From: Nitrospirota bacterium
GTDB lineage: Bacteria; Nitrospirota; JACRHJ01
Direction: 5' to 3'
Length of the DNA stretch: 64,000 bases
NCBI GenBank assembly: GCA_021784575.1
Contig: JAJYHX010000002.1
Coordinates: 267,819-331,818, forward strand
Position numbers and translations under genes: made by a program. Positions 1 to 7,446 of this stretch are shown piece by piece; position 1 is the first letter of the stretch; every line of letters starts with the position of its first letter. Below the pieces are notes generated by a model that saw only the letters and a list, made by a program, of their open reading frames with translations, did not search any database and was not told where the DNA came from.

Positions 1-13
1 TGGAGAAGCTGCG

Positions 14-499
14 TTATGCCGCCTTTATCTTCTTCGGCTCCTCCCTCGTCTCTATCTCGATTCTCCTGCCCTTTATGGCCTCGGCTGCGGGCATTCTTAC
101 CTCAAGCAGGCCCTTGTGGTATTCGGCCTTGATCTTGTCCGTGTTCACATCCACGGGGAGTGTGATGCTCCTCTCGAAGCTCCCGTAGGAAATCTCCCGG
201 GAGAAATAATCCTCCTTTTTGTGTTCCTTCTCGCTTTTGCGCTCGCCCTTTATGATAAGCAGGTTCCCCGTTACGTTGATTTCAACGTCTTTCGGGTCTA
301 CGCCCGAGAGCTCCACGCGCGCGACAAGGTCGTTCCCTTCCTTTATGACGTCGATGGCCGGATAATTAACTTCGCCAAACATCAAAGGCAGTGAGAGCCA
401 GCGTTCGGTGCGACCGAACATTTTGTTGAACAGGTCGTCCATGTCCCTGTGGAGAGAATTAAGTTCCCTCGACGGATTCCATCTTGTCAACGGAAACAT
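14..499 (-). CDS. Hsp20-family small heat shock protein
   Basis: Small heat shock protein of 161 residues, an ATP-independent holdase that forms oligomers and keeps unfolding proteins soluble in the cytoplasm. The N-terminal arm (about 1-45, with RDMDDLFNKMF) is followed by an alpha-crystallin domain (about 46-145, with VARVELSGVDPKDVEI and the GLLEVRMP strand) and a short Lys-rich tail. The I-x-I/V-like anchor at the C-terminus is weak. The start is fixed by an AAAGGAGGTG ribosome site at 504-513. The gene stands alone, with its own promoter and a hairpin-rich leader. Family certain; the specific paralogue is not assignable. Confidence 0.93.
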   Translation of the reverse strand: MFPLTRWNPSRELNSLHRDMDDLFNKMFGRTERWLSLPLMFGEVNYPAIDVIKEGNDLVARVELSGVDPKDVEINVTGNLLIIKGERKSEKEHKKEDYFSREISYGSFERSITLPVDVNTDKIKAEYHKGLLEVRMPAAEAIKGRRIEIETREEPKKIKAA

Positions 500-547
500 A
501 CAGCACCTCCTTTGTGCCGCCCCCCGGGATTTTTAATCCGGAAGGCC

Positions 548-575
548 GGCGGGATTAAAAGGATTTAATCCCGCC
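548..575 (-). promoter_or_regulatory. 12-bp perfect inverted repeat in the hsp20 leader
   Basis: Arms GGCGGGATTAAA (548-559) and TTTAATCCCGCC (564-575) flank a 4-base loop. The site lies between the inferred transcription start (about 587) and the hsp20 ribosome site, so it would form a strong hairpin in the 5' UTR. It could be an mRNA structure, an operator, or one of the palindromic repeats common in this window. It does not match the CIRCE consensus. Confidence 0.5.
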
Positions 576-593
576 AATAACATTCTTATTTAA

Positions 594-622
594 ATTATAG
601 CTCCGTTTCCGCCGGAAATCAA
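594..622 (-). promoter_or_regulatory. sigma70-type promoter of hsp20
   Basis: On the minus strand, TTGATT (617-622) and TATAAT (594-599) are separated by exactly 17 bases. Transcription would start near 587 and give a leader of about 88 nt. No sigma32-like -10 (CCCCAT) is seen, so heat control, if any, may act on the leader. Confidence 0.55.
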
Positions 623-765
623 ACGTCAACAAATTGATTTTACTGCGCATTTGAAGAATTATACAAAATTCCGCGCGCGCCCTGAAACCTTTTTTACCCC
701 ATATTCGTCATTGATTAATGAAAGGCTTTCCTTTATCCTGCTTTCTCAAGAAGGAGGTAATCAAA

Positions 766-1227
766 ATGAAAAGGTATCTTCTGGCAGCCGCCTTTATGGC
801 GGCAGCACTTTCGCCCGTGTCCGCGTTTGCGGGGCTAAACATCTTCATAAGCCCGCCGCCCATCCCGGTGCCCGTGCCGCCCGTCCCGCAGGCGCGGGTA
901 GTCGTTGTTCCTCCGATGCCTCCGGGCGTGGTCATTACGCCCGGTCCGCCGTCATACTGGTTCTGGAATTCCGGGCGCTCGGAGTGGTTCTACTACGACC
1001 GCTACCGCCATCCGCACTATGTTCGCGGGCACGTGTTCAGGAACGACGGCAGACATTTCTACCTCTCGCACGGCAGGTGGATGCGCGCCCGGCACGACAT
1101 GGGAAGGCACAGGGGCTGGCGCAGGCACGGAAGGCGCGAAGACAGGGAGGATTGGCGCAAAGACAGGGGAAGATGGCACGGGCATCATCACGAGCATGAA
1201 CGCTGGAAGCGGGACAACGGGGATTAG
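766..1227 (+). CDS. secreted Pro-rich / His-Arg-rich basic protein
   Basis: Predicted 153-residue exported protein of unknown function. The ATG at 766 is chosen over an upstream in-frame ATG because AAGGAGGT lies at 751-758 and the peptide then starts with a typical signal sequence (MKRYLLAAAFMAAALSPVSA). Next comes a Pro/Val-rich segment (about 28-60), an aromatic patch (YWFWNSGRSEWFYYDRYR) and a very basic C-terminal half rich in Arg, His and Trp (HGHHHEHERW). The His-rich tail could bind metal or a polyanion, but that is inference. Similar small WYxxR/RHGRW proteins are widespread and uncharacterised. Confidence 0.75.
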   Translation: MKRYLLAAAFMAAALSPVSAFAGLNIFISPPPIPVPVPPVPQARVVVVPPMPPGVVITPGPPSYWFWNSGRSEWFYYDRYRHPHYVRGHVFRNDGRHFYLSHGRWMRARHDMGRHRGWRRHGRREDREDWRKDRGRWHGHHHEHERWKRDNGD

Positions 1228-1239
1228 CGGGCATTTTCC

Positions 1240-1308
1240 GTCATTCCAGTGAAAATGGGAACCCGGCGCTTTTAAAAGTCACTGGGTATCCGCTTTCGCG
1301 GGTATGAC
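1240..1308. repeat. palindromic intergenic repeat (GTCATTCC family)
   Basis: A GTCATTCC...GGGAACCC half is followed by the inverted half ACTGGGTATCCGC...GCGGGTATGAC. It is related to copies near 10740, 36946 and 58129. It fills the gap between two convergent genes and may act as a transcript-end hairpin. Confidence 0.65.
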
Positions 1309-1315
1309 AATACTT

Positions 1316-2134
1316 TTATAGTTCCGCTTTCTCGACCTCCGGGATGTCGTATCCCAGGAAACGCTCGCCGATGGTCTTGAAGCGCTCGGGGGCGTCAGTC
1401 ACGCAATATCTTATAAAGCCGGTCGGAAGCGACCGGCTTTTCTTTTCGCCGCCGGGATTTAATAAACCATTCTTCGTCAACACACGCTTTACCTCCCGCG
1501 CCGTCTCGTCCGCAGAGTCTATAAGCGTAACGGACGGCCCCATCACGGAGCCGATTACGGGCTTCAGGAGCGGGTAGTGCGTGCATCCGAGGACAAGCGT
1601 GTCAATTTTCCTGCCCTTGAGCGGCGCGAGATACTCCTTTGCGACAAGCGAGGCAATCTCGCCGGAGAGCCTTCCCTCCTCCACGAGCGGCACGAATAGC
1701 GGACACGGGAGCGCGGAGATCTCCGTGCCGGGCCGGATGTTCTTTATAAGCTTCGAATAGACCCCGGAGCTTATCGTCCCCTCCGTCCCGATAACCCCCA
1801 CGCGCCCGGTTTTGGTGGCGCGCGCGGCGGCGTACGCGCCGGGCATGAGTACGCCGATAACGGGTATGGGCAGGTCCTCGCGCAAGGAATTGAGTGCGGC
1901 GGCTGTCGCGGTGTTGCAGGCGACGACGAGCATTTTAATCCCTTGACGCATCAGGTATTCCGCGACTTCGCCGGAGAACCGCCTCACCGTCCCGGCGGAC
2001 TTTATGCCGTACGGGAACCGGGCCTCGTCGCCGAAGTAAATCAGGTTCTCCCCCGGAATCTGCCGCCGTATTTCCTTCAATACGGTCAAGCCCCCGATTC
2101 CGGAGTCGAATATGCCGATAGGGTGGGTGGTCAT
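1316..2134 (-). CDS. murI: glutamate racemase
   Basis: Interconverts L- and D-glutamate to supply D-Glu for peptidoglycan. The 272-residue protein carries the substrate loop FDSGIGGLTVLKEI (9-22) and both catalytic cysteines: C73 in VACNTA and C184 in LGCTHYP. The length is normal for the family. Near the C-terminus a perfect 11-bp hairpin (arms 1415-1425 and 1430-1440) is encoded within the frame around residues 232-240. Part of this stretch looks extra compared with the usual spacing before the YCVTDAPERF segment. Monocistronic by spacing. Confidence 0.95.
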   Translation of the reverse strand: MTTHPIGIFDSGIGGLTVLKEIRRQIPGENLIYFGDEARFPYGIKSAGTVRRFSGEVAEYLMRQGIKMLVVACNTATAAALNSLREDLPIPVIGVLMPGAYAAARATKTGRVGVIGTEGTISSGVYSKLIKNIRPGTEISALPCPLFVPLVEEGRLSGEIASLVAKEYLAPLKGRKIDTLVLGCTHYPLLKPVIGSVMGPSVTLIDSADETAREVKRVLTKNGLLNPGGEKKSRSLPTGFIRYCVTDAPERFKTIGERFLGYDIPEVEKAEL

Positions 2135-2228
2135 TTATCTAATCCCAAAATATGATTTACGAAACCGGTTCGCGCATAAAAGGCTCGCGTTGTGCTCCCA
2201 TGACCCGCGCCCTTAGTTCGCGGCTGAA

Positions 2229-2435
2229 TTAATTCACCCATTCTTTCTTAAAATCTTCAACACAACCTGAATACCAATAATAATTCATGTAACTCACTTT
2301 ATCTGTCTCCGCAGGAATATAGCCAATTTTTTTAAACCCTCTGAAAATTATTGTTTCGCATTCAGTAAAGGGTTCTCCGCAATAAAAACATTCTTCCTCT
2401 GAATCAAAATCCTCTAATTCAGAATTATCCAACAT
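2229..2435 (-). CDS. small Cys-containing hypothetical protein downstream of DpnI-like gene
   Basis: Acidic 68-residue protein with a CFYC pair and later single Cys residues; not recognised. The start at 2435 is preferred over an in-frame ATG 21 bases upstream because AAGGAAAG sits just before it. The gene then overlaps the end of the DpnI-like gene by 11 bases, so the two are likely translated together. In Streptococcus pneumoniae the DpnI cassette also has a second small gene (dpnD) of unknown role. Homology between the two is not claimed. AT-rich relative to the surrounding housekeeping genes. Confidence 0.6.
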   Translation of the reverse strand: MLDNSELEDFDSEEECFYCGEPFTECETIIFRGFKKIGYIPAETDKVSYMNYYWYSGCVEDFKKEWVN

Positions 2436-3198
2436 GATACTTTCCTTTGTTATCAATAAATTTCAAAAAGTTGTTATCCCGCAGAATTTGAAGCTGCTGT
2501 CTTATCTTTGCTTTCACATTTTTATTCTGCGGATGTAATTCACTCAAGTATTCTTTAAAAGTATATACTTCTTCGAGTTCAAAATCCTTTTTCCCGATTT
2601 CATTAACGCAGTTCATCACATCGTTAAGCCATCCCCGCGACTCTACCTGAACATTTTTTAAGAAGCTCGTTTTCTTCCACGACTCCCGTACCTTCTCTGG
2701 CTTTACAATTTTCCCGTTCTCAATTATTTTTATTTTGCCGTCGTCGGCAATATTTTTATAAAGAATGTTACATCCTACCCAGCCGCGCCTTCTCGCATTT
2801 TCAGAAAGCGGCTTCCTCTTCTCGATAATGGAATCTGAAAAGAAAAAGCTCGGGACAAGCGTCAGGTTCTGTACTGAATAACTTGTAGGAGCGTAGTGGA
2901 GGAAGAAAAAATTCGGCAGCTCCTTTAGATTCATTGCCGTTATCAAGGAATCATAAGCGCCGTCCGTTATCCTGCCGCCCAACGATTTCGACTGGCACTT
3001 TAGTTGGAACTGCTCACTACATTCAGGACAATAAAAATCGGCAACTTTTTTATTATTCGGGAATGTTTTTATTTCTTTCGAGGAACAGGCGGGGCAATAC
3101 ATTTGACCGCCGAACCAACATTCGCTCATCACCCGGATACGCTGAGATGGGCTTTTATACCGAAGGAGCGCGTCATCTTGGAAAAAACAGAGGTTCAT
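2425..3198 (-). CDS. DpnI-like methyl-directed type IIM restriction endonuclease
   Basis: 257 residues, close to DpnI (254), and recognisably collinear with it. The N-terminal zinc module has C35, C38, C57 and C60. The PD-(D/E)xK core has D54 and QLK (65-67). It is followed by DGAY, PNFFFLHY, ARRRGWVGCNI and a C-terminal winged helix with KIRQQLQILRD. DpnI cleaves GATC only when the adenine is methylated. The start at 3198 matches the DpnI N-terminus (M-x-L) and its ATG overlaps the TGA of the upstream methylase fragment. Odd points: DpnI has ELK where this protein has QLK (E to Q), a change tolerated in some PD-(D/E)xK families such as Mrr, so activity is likely but unproven. Lower GC than its neighbours suggests transfer. 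Confidence 0.88.
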   Translation of the reverse strand: MNLCFFQDDALLRYKSPSQRIRVMSECWFGGQMYCPACSSKEIKTFPNNKKVADFYCPECSEQFQLKCQSKSLGGRITDGAYDSLITAMNLKELPNFFFLHYAPTSYSVQNLTLVPSFFFSDSIIEKRKPLSENARRRGWVGCNILYKNIADDGKIKIIENGKIVKPEKVRESWKKTSFLKNVQVESRGWLNDVMNCVNEIGKKDFELEEVYTFKEYLSELHPQNKNVKAKIRQQLQILRDNNFLKFIDNKGKYHVG

Positions 3199-3461
3199 AC
3201 GGAAACCATCTTTCCGGCATGACAGGTAATCCCTCCGTTCGATAGAAAATATGGCGGGTCGGCGAAAATCACATCGATGCAATTGTCCGGGACTTCCTTT
3301 AATATTTGAATGCAGTCGCCGTGGAATAATTTGACCGCATGTGTAGGGTCATAAAAATACGGCTGGAGCGCCGACGAGTATTTAACCGCTATTTCCCGGA
3401 CGGAAAAGGAGAACGGATCGAATTTTTCTTCTCTTGCGGGATAAAATTTCGTCTTGCTCAT
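3195..3461 (-). pseudogene. truncated DpnA-like adenine methyltransferase (N-terminal 88 residues)
   Basis: The fragment reads as the N-terminus of a beta-class N6-adenine methyltransferase of the DpnA type: LFHGDCIQIL, then catalytic motif IV ADPPYFLSNGGI, then KMVSV and a stop. In beta-class enzymes the SAM-binding FxGxG motif lies after motif IV, so the fragment lacks SAM binding and should be inactive. The stop overlaps the DpnI-like ATG (GTATGA). A full GATC methylase would make host DNA a substrate for DpnI, so loss of function is biologically coherent. The fragment may now serve only as a leader for translation of the endonuclease. Confidence 0.85.
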
Positions 3462-3472
3462 AAAATTTCTCT

Positions 3473-4090
3473 TTACTCCCTGTTCAGCCCGGTTCTGGGC
3501 GCGAAGGGTTTCGTTATGTCGATGTGGCCGGCGAGGGAGTTTTCGACGTTGCCGTCTATGAGTATCTGCACGCGCTTGATGTTCGGGAAGTCCTCGGTCA
3601 GCGTATTGACGACGGAGTATATCGCAAGCGTCTCCGTCCAGGCGCCGCCGGGAAACTGCGTCCGGACGTCGCGCGAAAAATCCACATACGCCGTCCCGGA
3701 GGACTGGTCTATGAACGCGCTCTTTACCTGCGTGACAGCGGGCAGGGCCGGGGCGAGGTTCGCCGAGAGCGGCCCGCGTATAAGCTCGGAGAGGACTTCC
3801 TTCGCTTCCTGCGTCTCGTCCGTGGACTGGGCGACCTGCCTCGTCTCCGGCGAGAGCCCGCTTCCGTCCTGGAGCGGGAAATATATCTTGACCGTCATCT
3901 GCGGCCCCTGCGCGGCGCTAACCTCCTTGAAGGCGGGCGCGGCGGCGGCGGGCATTATAAGCTTTGCCGGACGGCTTGTCGCCTGGAAGAGATAAAACGT
4001 GCCGACGGAAAGCGCGGAGGCGAGTATCGCCGCAACGACTATCCAGGGCCAGGACACCCCGTCGCGTTCGTGTTTAACCCTGTCTTTCAC
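3473..4090 (-). CDS. membrane-anchored GerMN-domain protein
   Basis: 205 residues with an N-terminal membrane segment (about 14-36), a linker, and a GerMN domain (about 66-195). Recognisable GerMN features include the VKIYFP strand, LSELIRGP, a GTAYVDFS strand and NIKRVQILIDG. GerMN domains are extracytoplasmic and are associated with cell-wall or germination functions in spore formers and with envelope proteins elsewhere. The start overlaps the amidase stop by 4 bases (ATGA), implying one operon and a shared role in peptidoglycan handling. Confidence 0.82.
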   Translation of the reverse strand: MKDRVKHERDGVSWPWIVVAAILASALSVGTFYLFQATSRPAKLIMPAAAAPAFKEVSAAQGPQMTVKIYFPLQDGSGLSPETRQVAQSTDETQEAKEVLSELIRGPLSANLAPALPAVTQVKSAFIDQSSGTAYVDFSRDVRTQFPGGAWTETLAIYSVVNTLTEDFPNIKRVQILIDGNVENSLAGHIDITKPFAPRTGLNRE

Positions 4091-5163
4091 TTGACCACCC
4101 CCCTCGCGAAATCCTCTATGCCACGGGCCAGCTTGGCCGCGATCCTGTCCCTGTACGCGTCGTCCATAAGCCTCTGGGCCTGATCGGGGTCGTCCAGGTC
4201 TCCAAGCTCCACCATGACGGCGGGCATGGCCAGGCCGTCGAAACCCGCAAGCCTCGTCTGGTGAAGCACGGGCGCGCGCCCGTTCATGGCGCCCATATCG
4301 AGCATCAGGCTCCTCGCAAGCCTTAGGTCGTCCGGGAGATACGGCGCGTTCTGCTCGTCCCAGACCATCCGGGTCCTGGGCCTGGCTCCGGCGTTAAGCT
4401 CGCCTGCGCCGGGGGTATAGAACTCCGGCCCCTGCCCTGTTGTCCCGTAGGAGCCGGACGCGTGTATGGAGATGAAGACGTCCGCCCTGGCCGCGTTCGC
4501 TATCCCGGCGCGCTCCTCGGGGCTGACTTCGGTATCGCCCGTCCTTGTCAGAACGACCCTGAAACCCATCGCCGTCAAAGCCTTCCTGAGCCTGAGCGCG
4601 ATGTCCATCGCAAGCTCTTTCTCCGGCATGCCTCCCGTCCGGAAACTGCCGAAGAAACGCCCGCCGTGGCCGGGGTCTATGGCCACCGTCCGCACCGGCC
4701 TGATGAGCCGCAAAAAACCCGCGTCCTGGTTCTTGTCGCTGCCGTAGAAATCCAGGACAATCCTGTTCGGCTCGCTCAAATACGACACCCTGTAACCCGA
4801 AGCCGCGGCGGAAGAGAGTGTTATGATAATCGCCGGCTGGTTGTTCACCTGCGTGAAGCTCACCTCCCGGACGATATTGCTTACCGCATGTACTGGCGCG
4901 AAAGACAGGGACATCGTCCCGGACGAGGGATAAATTACAAGCTGGTTCTGTATCGGGTCGAAGTTCATCCTGAAGGTATCCGGCCTCAGGTTCCCGGTAT
5001 CGAAGACCACGCGCGTGAAGGCGTAGTAGTTCCTCGCGCCGAGGTATTTCACCTCCACCTGGCCAACACTCGCCTGGCCGAACGCGGCCCGGGCCGCCAG
5101 CACGAAAACCAGGAGCGCCATAAATTTTGTAAGCGATAATTTCATGGACGATAAATTTAACAT
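4087..5163 (-). CDS. N-acetylmuramoyl-L-alanine amidase with AMIN domain
   Basis: Periplasmic zinc amidase that cuts the amide between muramic acid and L-Ala during cell separation. An N-terminal signal segment is followed by an AMIN targeting domain (about 30-140) and an Amidase_3 domain (about 155-355). Zinc-ligand motifs are DPGHGG, PEKEL and SIHAS. The C-terminal VELGD takes the place of the catalytic VE(T/L)G motif. An internal ATG seven codons in (MKLSLTKF) is an equally plausible start, since neither has a strong ribosome site. Similar to AmiC. Confidence 0.9.
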   Translation of the reverse strand: MLNLSSMKLSLTKFMALLVFVLAARAAFGQASVGQVEVKYLGARNYYAFTRVVFDTGNLRPDTFRMNFDPIQNQLVIYPSSGTMSLSFAPVHAVSNIVREVSFTQVNNQPAIIITLSSAAASGYRVSYLSEPNRIVLDFYGSDKNQDAGFLRLIRPVRTVAIDPGHGGRFFGSFRTGGMPEKELAMDIALRLRKALTAMGFRVVLTRTGDTEVSPEERAGIANAARADVFISIHASGSYGTTGQGPEFYTPGAGELNAGARPRTRMVWDEQNAPYLPDDLRLARSLMLDMGAMNGRAPVLHQTRLAGFDGLAMPAVMVELGDLDDPDQAQRLMDDAYRDRIAAKLARGIEDFARGVVK

Positions 5164-5252
5164 AATTGCGCTTTTATTTAAAGGGGTAGCTTGGATTTTT
5201 ATCGCAGGGGCGTTATTTTAAAGGCTTTTTAAGAAAAAAACCGCGCTTTTTC

Positions 5253-5261
5253 TGGTATAAT
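5253..5261 (+). promoter_or_regulatory. extended -10 promoter for the cytochrome/cupin pair
   Basis: TGG-TATAAT (TATAAT at 5256-5261) is a classical extended -10. No good -35 is found 17 bases upstream. It lies 55 bases before the cytochrome start. Confidence 0.5.
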
Positions 5262-5315
5262 GTTTCCAAAGCGGGTTACTTAAAGCCCCCCCAGGCGATT
5301 CGAGACGGAGGGATA

Positions 5316-5963
5316 ATGAGCGAGCGCCATGCACTTTCGGGATTGTTGACGGCGGTTTTGATTCTCTGCGCGGCTTCAACCACGGTCTTTGCCACACCGG
5401 CCCAGGCGGCGGTGGACACCAGCTTCTCCTGCTATCAATGCCATTCCAAGAAAGTGATAACGCCCTGGATAGCCGAGACATGGCTCGAAAGCGCCCATGC
5501 GAAGGCCGGCGTAAAATGCCCGAACTGCCACGGGAACCACGATGCCGGCTTCGATTCGCCGAAGTTCATCGCCCACCCCGGCCAGGACGTGTGCATGAAA
5601 TGTCATCCGATAAGCGTCAAGGAGACTCTCGCCGGGGCGCACGCCGGGAAGGTGAAATGCACCTCGTGCCATCCCTGGCATACGTTCTCGCTCGATGTCG
5701 CCCGAGACCCGGAGATATGCCGGACATGCCACAACTCCGAGCACGCAAAGAGCTATTTCCGCTCGAAGATGTACGTGGTATACAAGGTCATGGGGCCGAA
5801 ATACAGCGCCACCTGCCAGAGATGCCACATGCCGGAGGGAGACCACGACGTAAGCGGCACGGTATCCTCTAAAGAGCTTATGCTGAAGGTGTGCAACCGA
5901 TGCCATTCGGCGTCGTTCGCGGGCAAGGTGCTCTCTAAAGGAGAGCTCAAGACGCACTGGTAA
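5316..5963 (+). CDS. periplasmic seven-haem c-type cytochrome
   Basis: 215-residue exported cytochrome with an N-terminal signal segment and seven CxxCH haem sites in order: CYQCH, CPNCH, CMKCH, CTSCH, CRTCH, CQRCH and CNRCH. Extra His residues (for example SAHAKAG and GAHAGK) could be distal ligands, as in the hydroxylamine oxidoreductase/NapC-like multihaem superfamily. Role inferred: electron carriage or a small-molecule redox reaction in the periplasm. No partner reductase adjoins it. GGAGGG precedes the ATG, and it is co-transcribed with the cupin 4 bases downstream. Confidence 0.88.
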   Translation: MSERHALSGLLTAVLILCAASTTVFATPAQAAVDTSFSCYQCHSKKVITPWIAETWLESAHAKAGVKCPNCHGNHDAGFDSPKFIAHPGQDVCMKCHPISVKETLAGAHAGKVKCTSCHPWHTFSLDVARDPEICRTCHNSEHAKSYFRSKMYVVYKVMGPKYSATCQRCHMPEGDHDVSGTVSSKELMLKVCNRCHSASFAGKVLSKGELKTHW

Positions 5964-5967
5964 TATT

Positions 5968-6279
5968 ATGCTTCCGATAAAACTGGACGACGAGATAGAG
6001 TTTAACCCCGAGAGGGCGCGGACGAAGATGCTTGTTGATTCCCCGGCCTTCCGGGCGGTGCTTTTCTGCCTCGAAGAGGGACAGGGAGTCCCGCGCCACG
6101 TATCGCCCGCGGAGGTGGTGATGTTCGTCTACAAGGGGAGCGGGAGCTTTGTCGTCGGTGAGGGCGAATTTAAGATGAAGGAAGGCGAGATGATAACCTC
6201 GCGTCCGAACGAGCCGCACGGCTTTCGCTCGGACGGCGAACGGATGGTAATCCTTGCGCTGATTATAAACGGCCAATAA
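5968..6279 (+). CDS. small cupin-domain protein
   Basis: 103-residue single-domain cupin_2 protein. Conserved beta-barrel motif 1 is diverged (PRHVSPAEVVMFVYKGSGSF) and motif 2 shows PNEPHGFRSDG with one His. Such proteins bind a metal and small ligands, or act as isomerases or sensors. The metal triad here is incomplete by eye, so catalysis is uncertain. The ATG lies 4 bases after the cytochrome stop, which indicates one transcript. Confidence 0.75.
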   Translation: MLPIKLDDEIEFNPERARTKMLVDSPAFRAVLFCLEEGQGVPRHVSPAEVVMFVYKGSGSFVVGEGEFKMKEGEMITSRPNEPHGFRSDGERMVILALIINGQ

Positions 6280-6282
6280 GCC

Positions 6283-6304
6283 GGGCGCAAGTTCACCTGC
6301 GCCC
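6283..6304. repeat. 22-bp palindromic repeat (copy 1)
   Basis: Arms GGGCGCA and TGCGCCC enclose an 8-base loop just after the cupin stop. A near-identical copy is at 37039-37060. It has no T-tract, so it is not a clear terminator. Confidence 0.6.
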
Positions 6305-6343
6305 CCAACAGTGCAGAGCGGCGCGTGGATGACATGCATGGAA

Positions 6344-6373
6344 GCAGACTCTTCGCGTCGCTCGGAATGACAG
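6344..6373. repeat. ACTCTTCGCG...CGGAATGACAG dispersed repeat
   Basis: Matches the widespread intergenic repeat whose spurious translation reads HSERREES. A second copy in the opposite orientation is at 37197-37227. No coding function is assigned; the rest of 6305-6455 shows nothing recognisable. Confidence 0.6.
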
Positions 6374-6455
6374 GAAAATTCAGAGGCCGGGCGCAATAAA
6401 CCGCGCCACTGTTATAAGCATGCGTGGCGGACAGCCCGGCGAATTCACCCGCCGT

Positions 6456-7436
6456 CTACCAGGTCTTCCCTTCTTCCGGGTCTATTTGCTCGCCGGGGTG
6501 TGAGGCGTTGTGCATACCCACGACAGAGCGCCAGTTCTCGTCCACGAGATCCTGGAACTTCTTAAGCATCCAATCGTTTTCCGGCTTGAAGAGGTGCTTG
6601 AACCGCCCCTGGGGTTTCAGCCATTCCGAAATGGGCCTTCTGTTCTTCTTCGGGTTATACGTAACAGTCGCAACGCCGTCCGCTACTTCATAGAGCGGCC
6701 AGAAACAGGTGTTAACGCCGAGCCTGGAAAGCGCGATGGCGTCGTTTGTCTGGGTGCGCCAGCCCCTGTTGCACGGCGCTATGATGTTCATGAACTTGGG
6801 CCCTTCGATGCTCATGGCCTTCTGGACCTTCGCCATAAGGTCCTTCCAGTTGTGCGGAGACGCCTGTGCCACATACGGCGCGCCGTGCGCGAGGGCTATC
6901 TTCGTCAGGTCTTTTCGCTTCTGGGTCTTGCCCTGCAATACCTTGCCCGCCGGGGAGGTTGTGGTGTCCGCGCCGAAGGGCGTCGCGGAGGAGCGCTGTA
7001 TGCCCGTGTTCATGTATGCGCCGTTGTCATAGCAGACATACATGAAATCGTGCCCGCGCTCAAGCGCGCCTGATAGCGCCTGAAGACCTATGTCGTATGT
7101 CCCGCCGTCGCCGCCGAAGGCGAGAAACTTTATCTTCGTATCCGCCGGTATCTTTCCCTGGCGCTTCAGGGACTGGTACATCGCCTCCACGCCGGAGATG
7201 GTGGCCGCCGCGTTCTCGAACGCGCTGTGTATCCAGGGAAGCTTCCACGCGCTATAGGGATAAATCGTCGTGGCGACTTCCAGGCAGCCTGTCGCGTTCG
7301 CGATTATTACCGGCTCGTCTATTGCCGCCAGCACCTGCCTGACGACGATGGGCGCTCCGCACCCTGCGCACATCCTGTGCCCGCCGGTCAGGAGGTCCGG
7401 TTTCTTTGAGAGTTCCTTGAGTTTAAGTACAGACAT
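6456..7436 (-). CDS. porB: pyruvate:ferredoxin oxidoreductase, beta (TPP-binding) subunit
   Basis: 326-residue catalytic subunit that binds thiamine pyrophosphate and a [4Fe-4S] cluster for pyruvate + CoA + oxidised ferredoxin to acetyl-CoA + CO2 + reduced ferredoxin. N-terminal CAGCGAP and a further Cys in ATGCLE supply cluster ligands, with a fourth expected in APCNRGW. The TPP motif GDGGTYDIG and YDNGAYMNTG are intact. The ATG at 7436 is preferred over the adjacent upstream GTG because GGAG is better spaced to it. Last gene of porCDAB. Confidence 0.95.
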   Translation of the reverse strand: MSVLKLKELSKKPDLLTGGHRMCAGCGAPIVVRQVLAAIDEPVIIANATGCLEVATTIYPYSAWKLPWIHSAFENAAATISGVEAMYQSLKRQGKIPADTKIKFLAFGGDGGTYDIGLQALSGALERGHDFMYVCYDNGAYMNTGIQRSSATPFGADTTTSPAGKVLQGKTQKRKDLTKIALAHGAPYVAQASPHNWKDLMAKVQKAMSIEGPKFMNIIAPCNRGWRTQTNDAIALSRLGVNTCFWPLYEVADGVATVTYNPKKNRRPISEWLKPQGRFKHLFKPENDWMLKKFQDLVDENWRSVVGMHNASHPGEQIDPEEGKTW

Positions 7437-7446
7437 CACGTCTCCT

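Noticed and set aside
548..575. CIRCE heat-shock operator at hsp20
   Set aside because: The arms do not match the CIRCE consensus and the 9-base spacer is absent.
651..1199. Alternative plus-strand frame over the basic secreted protein
   Set aside because: Lacks a signal peptide and ribosome site; the frame starting at 766 has both.
1415..1440. Terminator for a plus-strand transcript
   Set aside because: It lies within the murI coding region and no plus-strand gene needs it; kept only as a curiosity.
5947..6396. Minus-strand frame of 149 codons past the cupin gene
   Set aside because: Antisense to the cupin, and its start encodes the spurious HSERREES repeat peptide.
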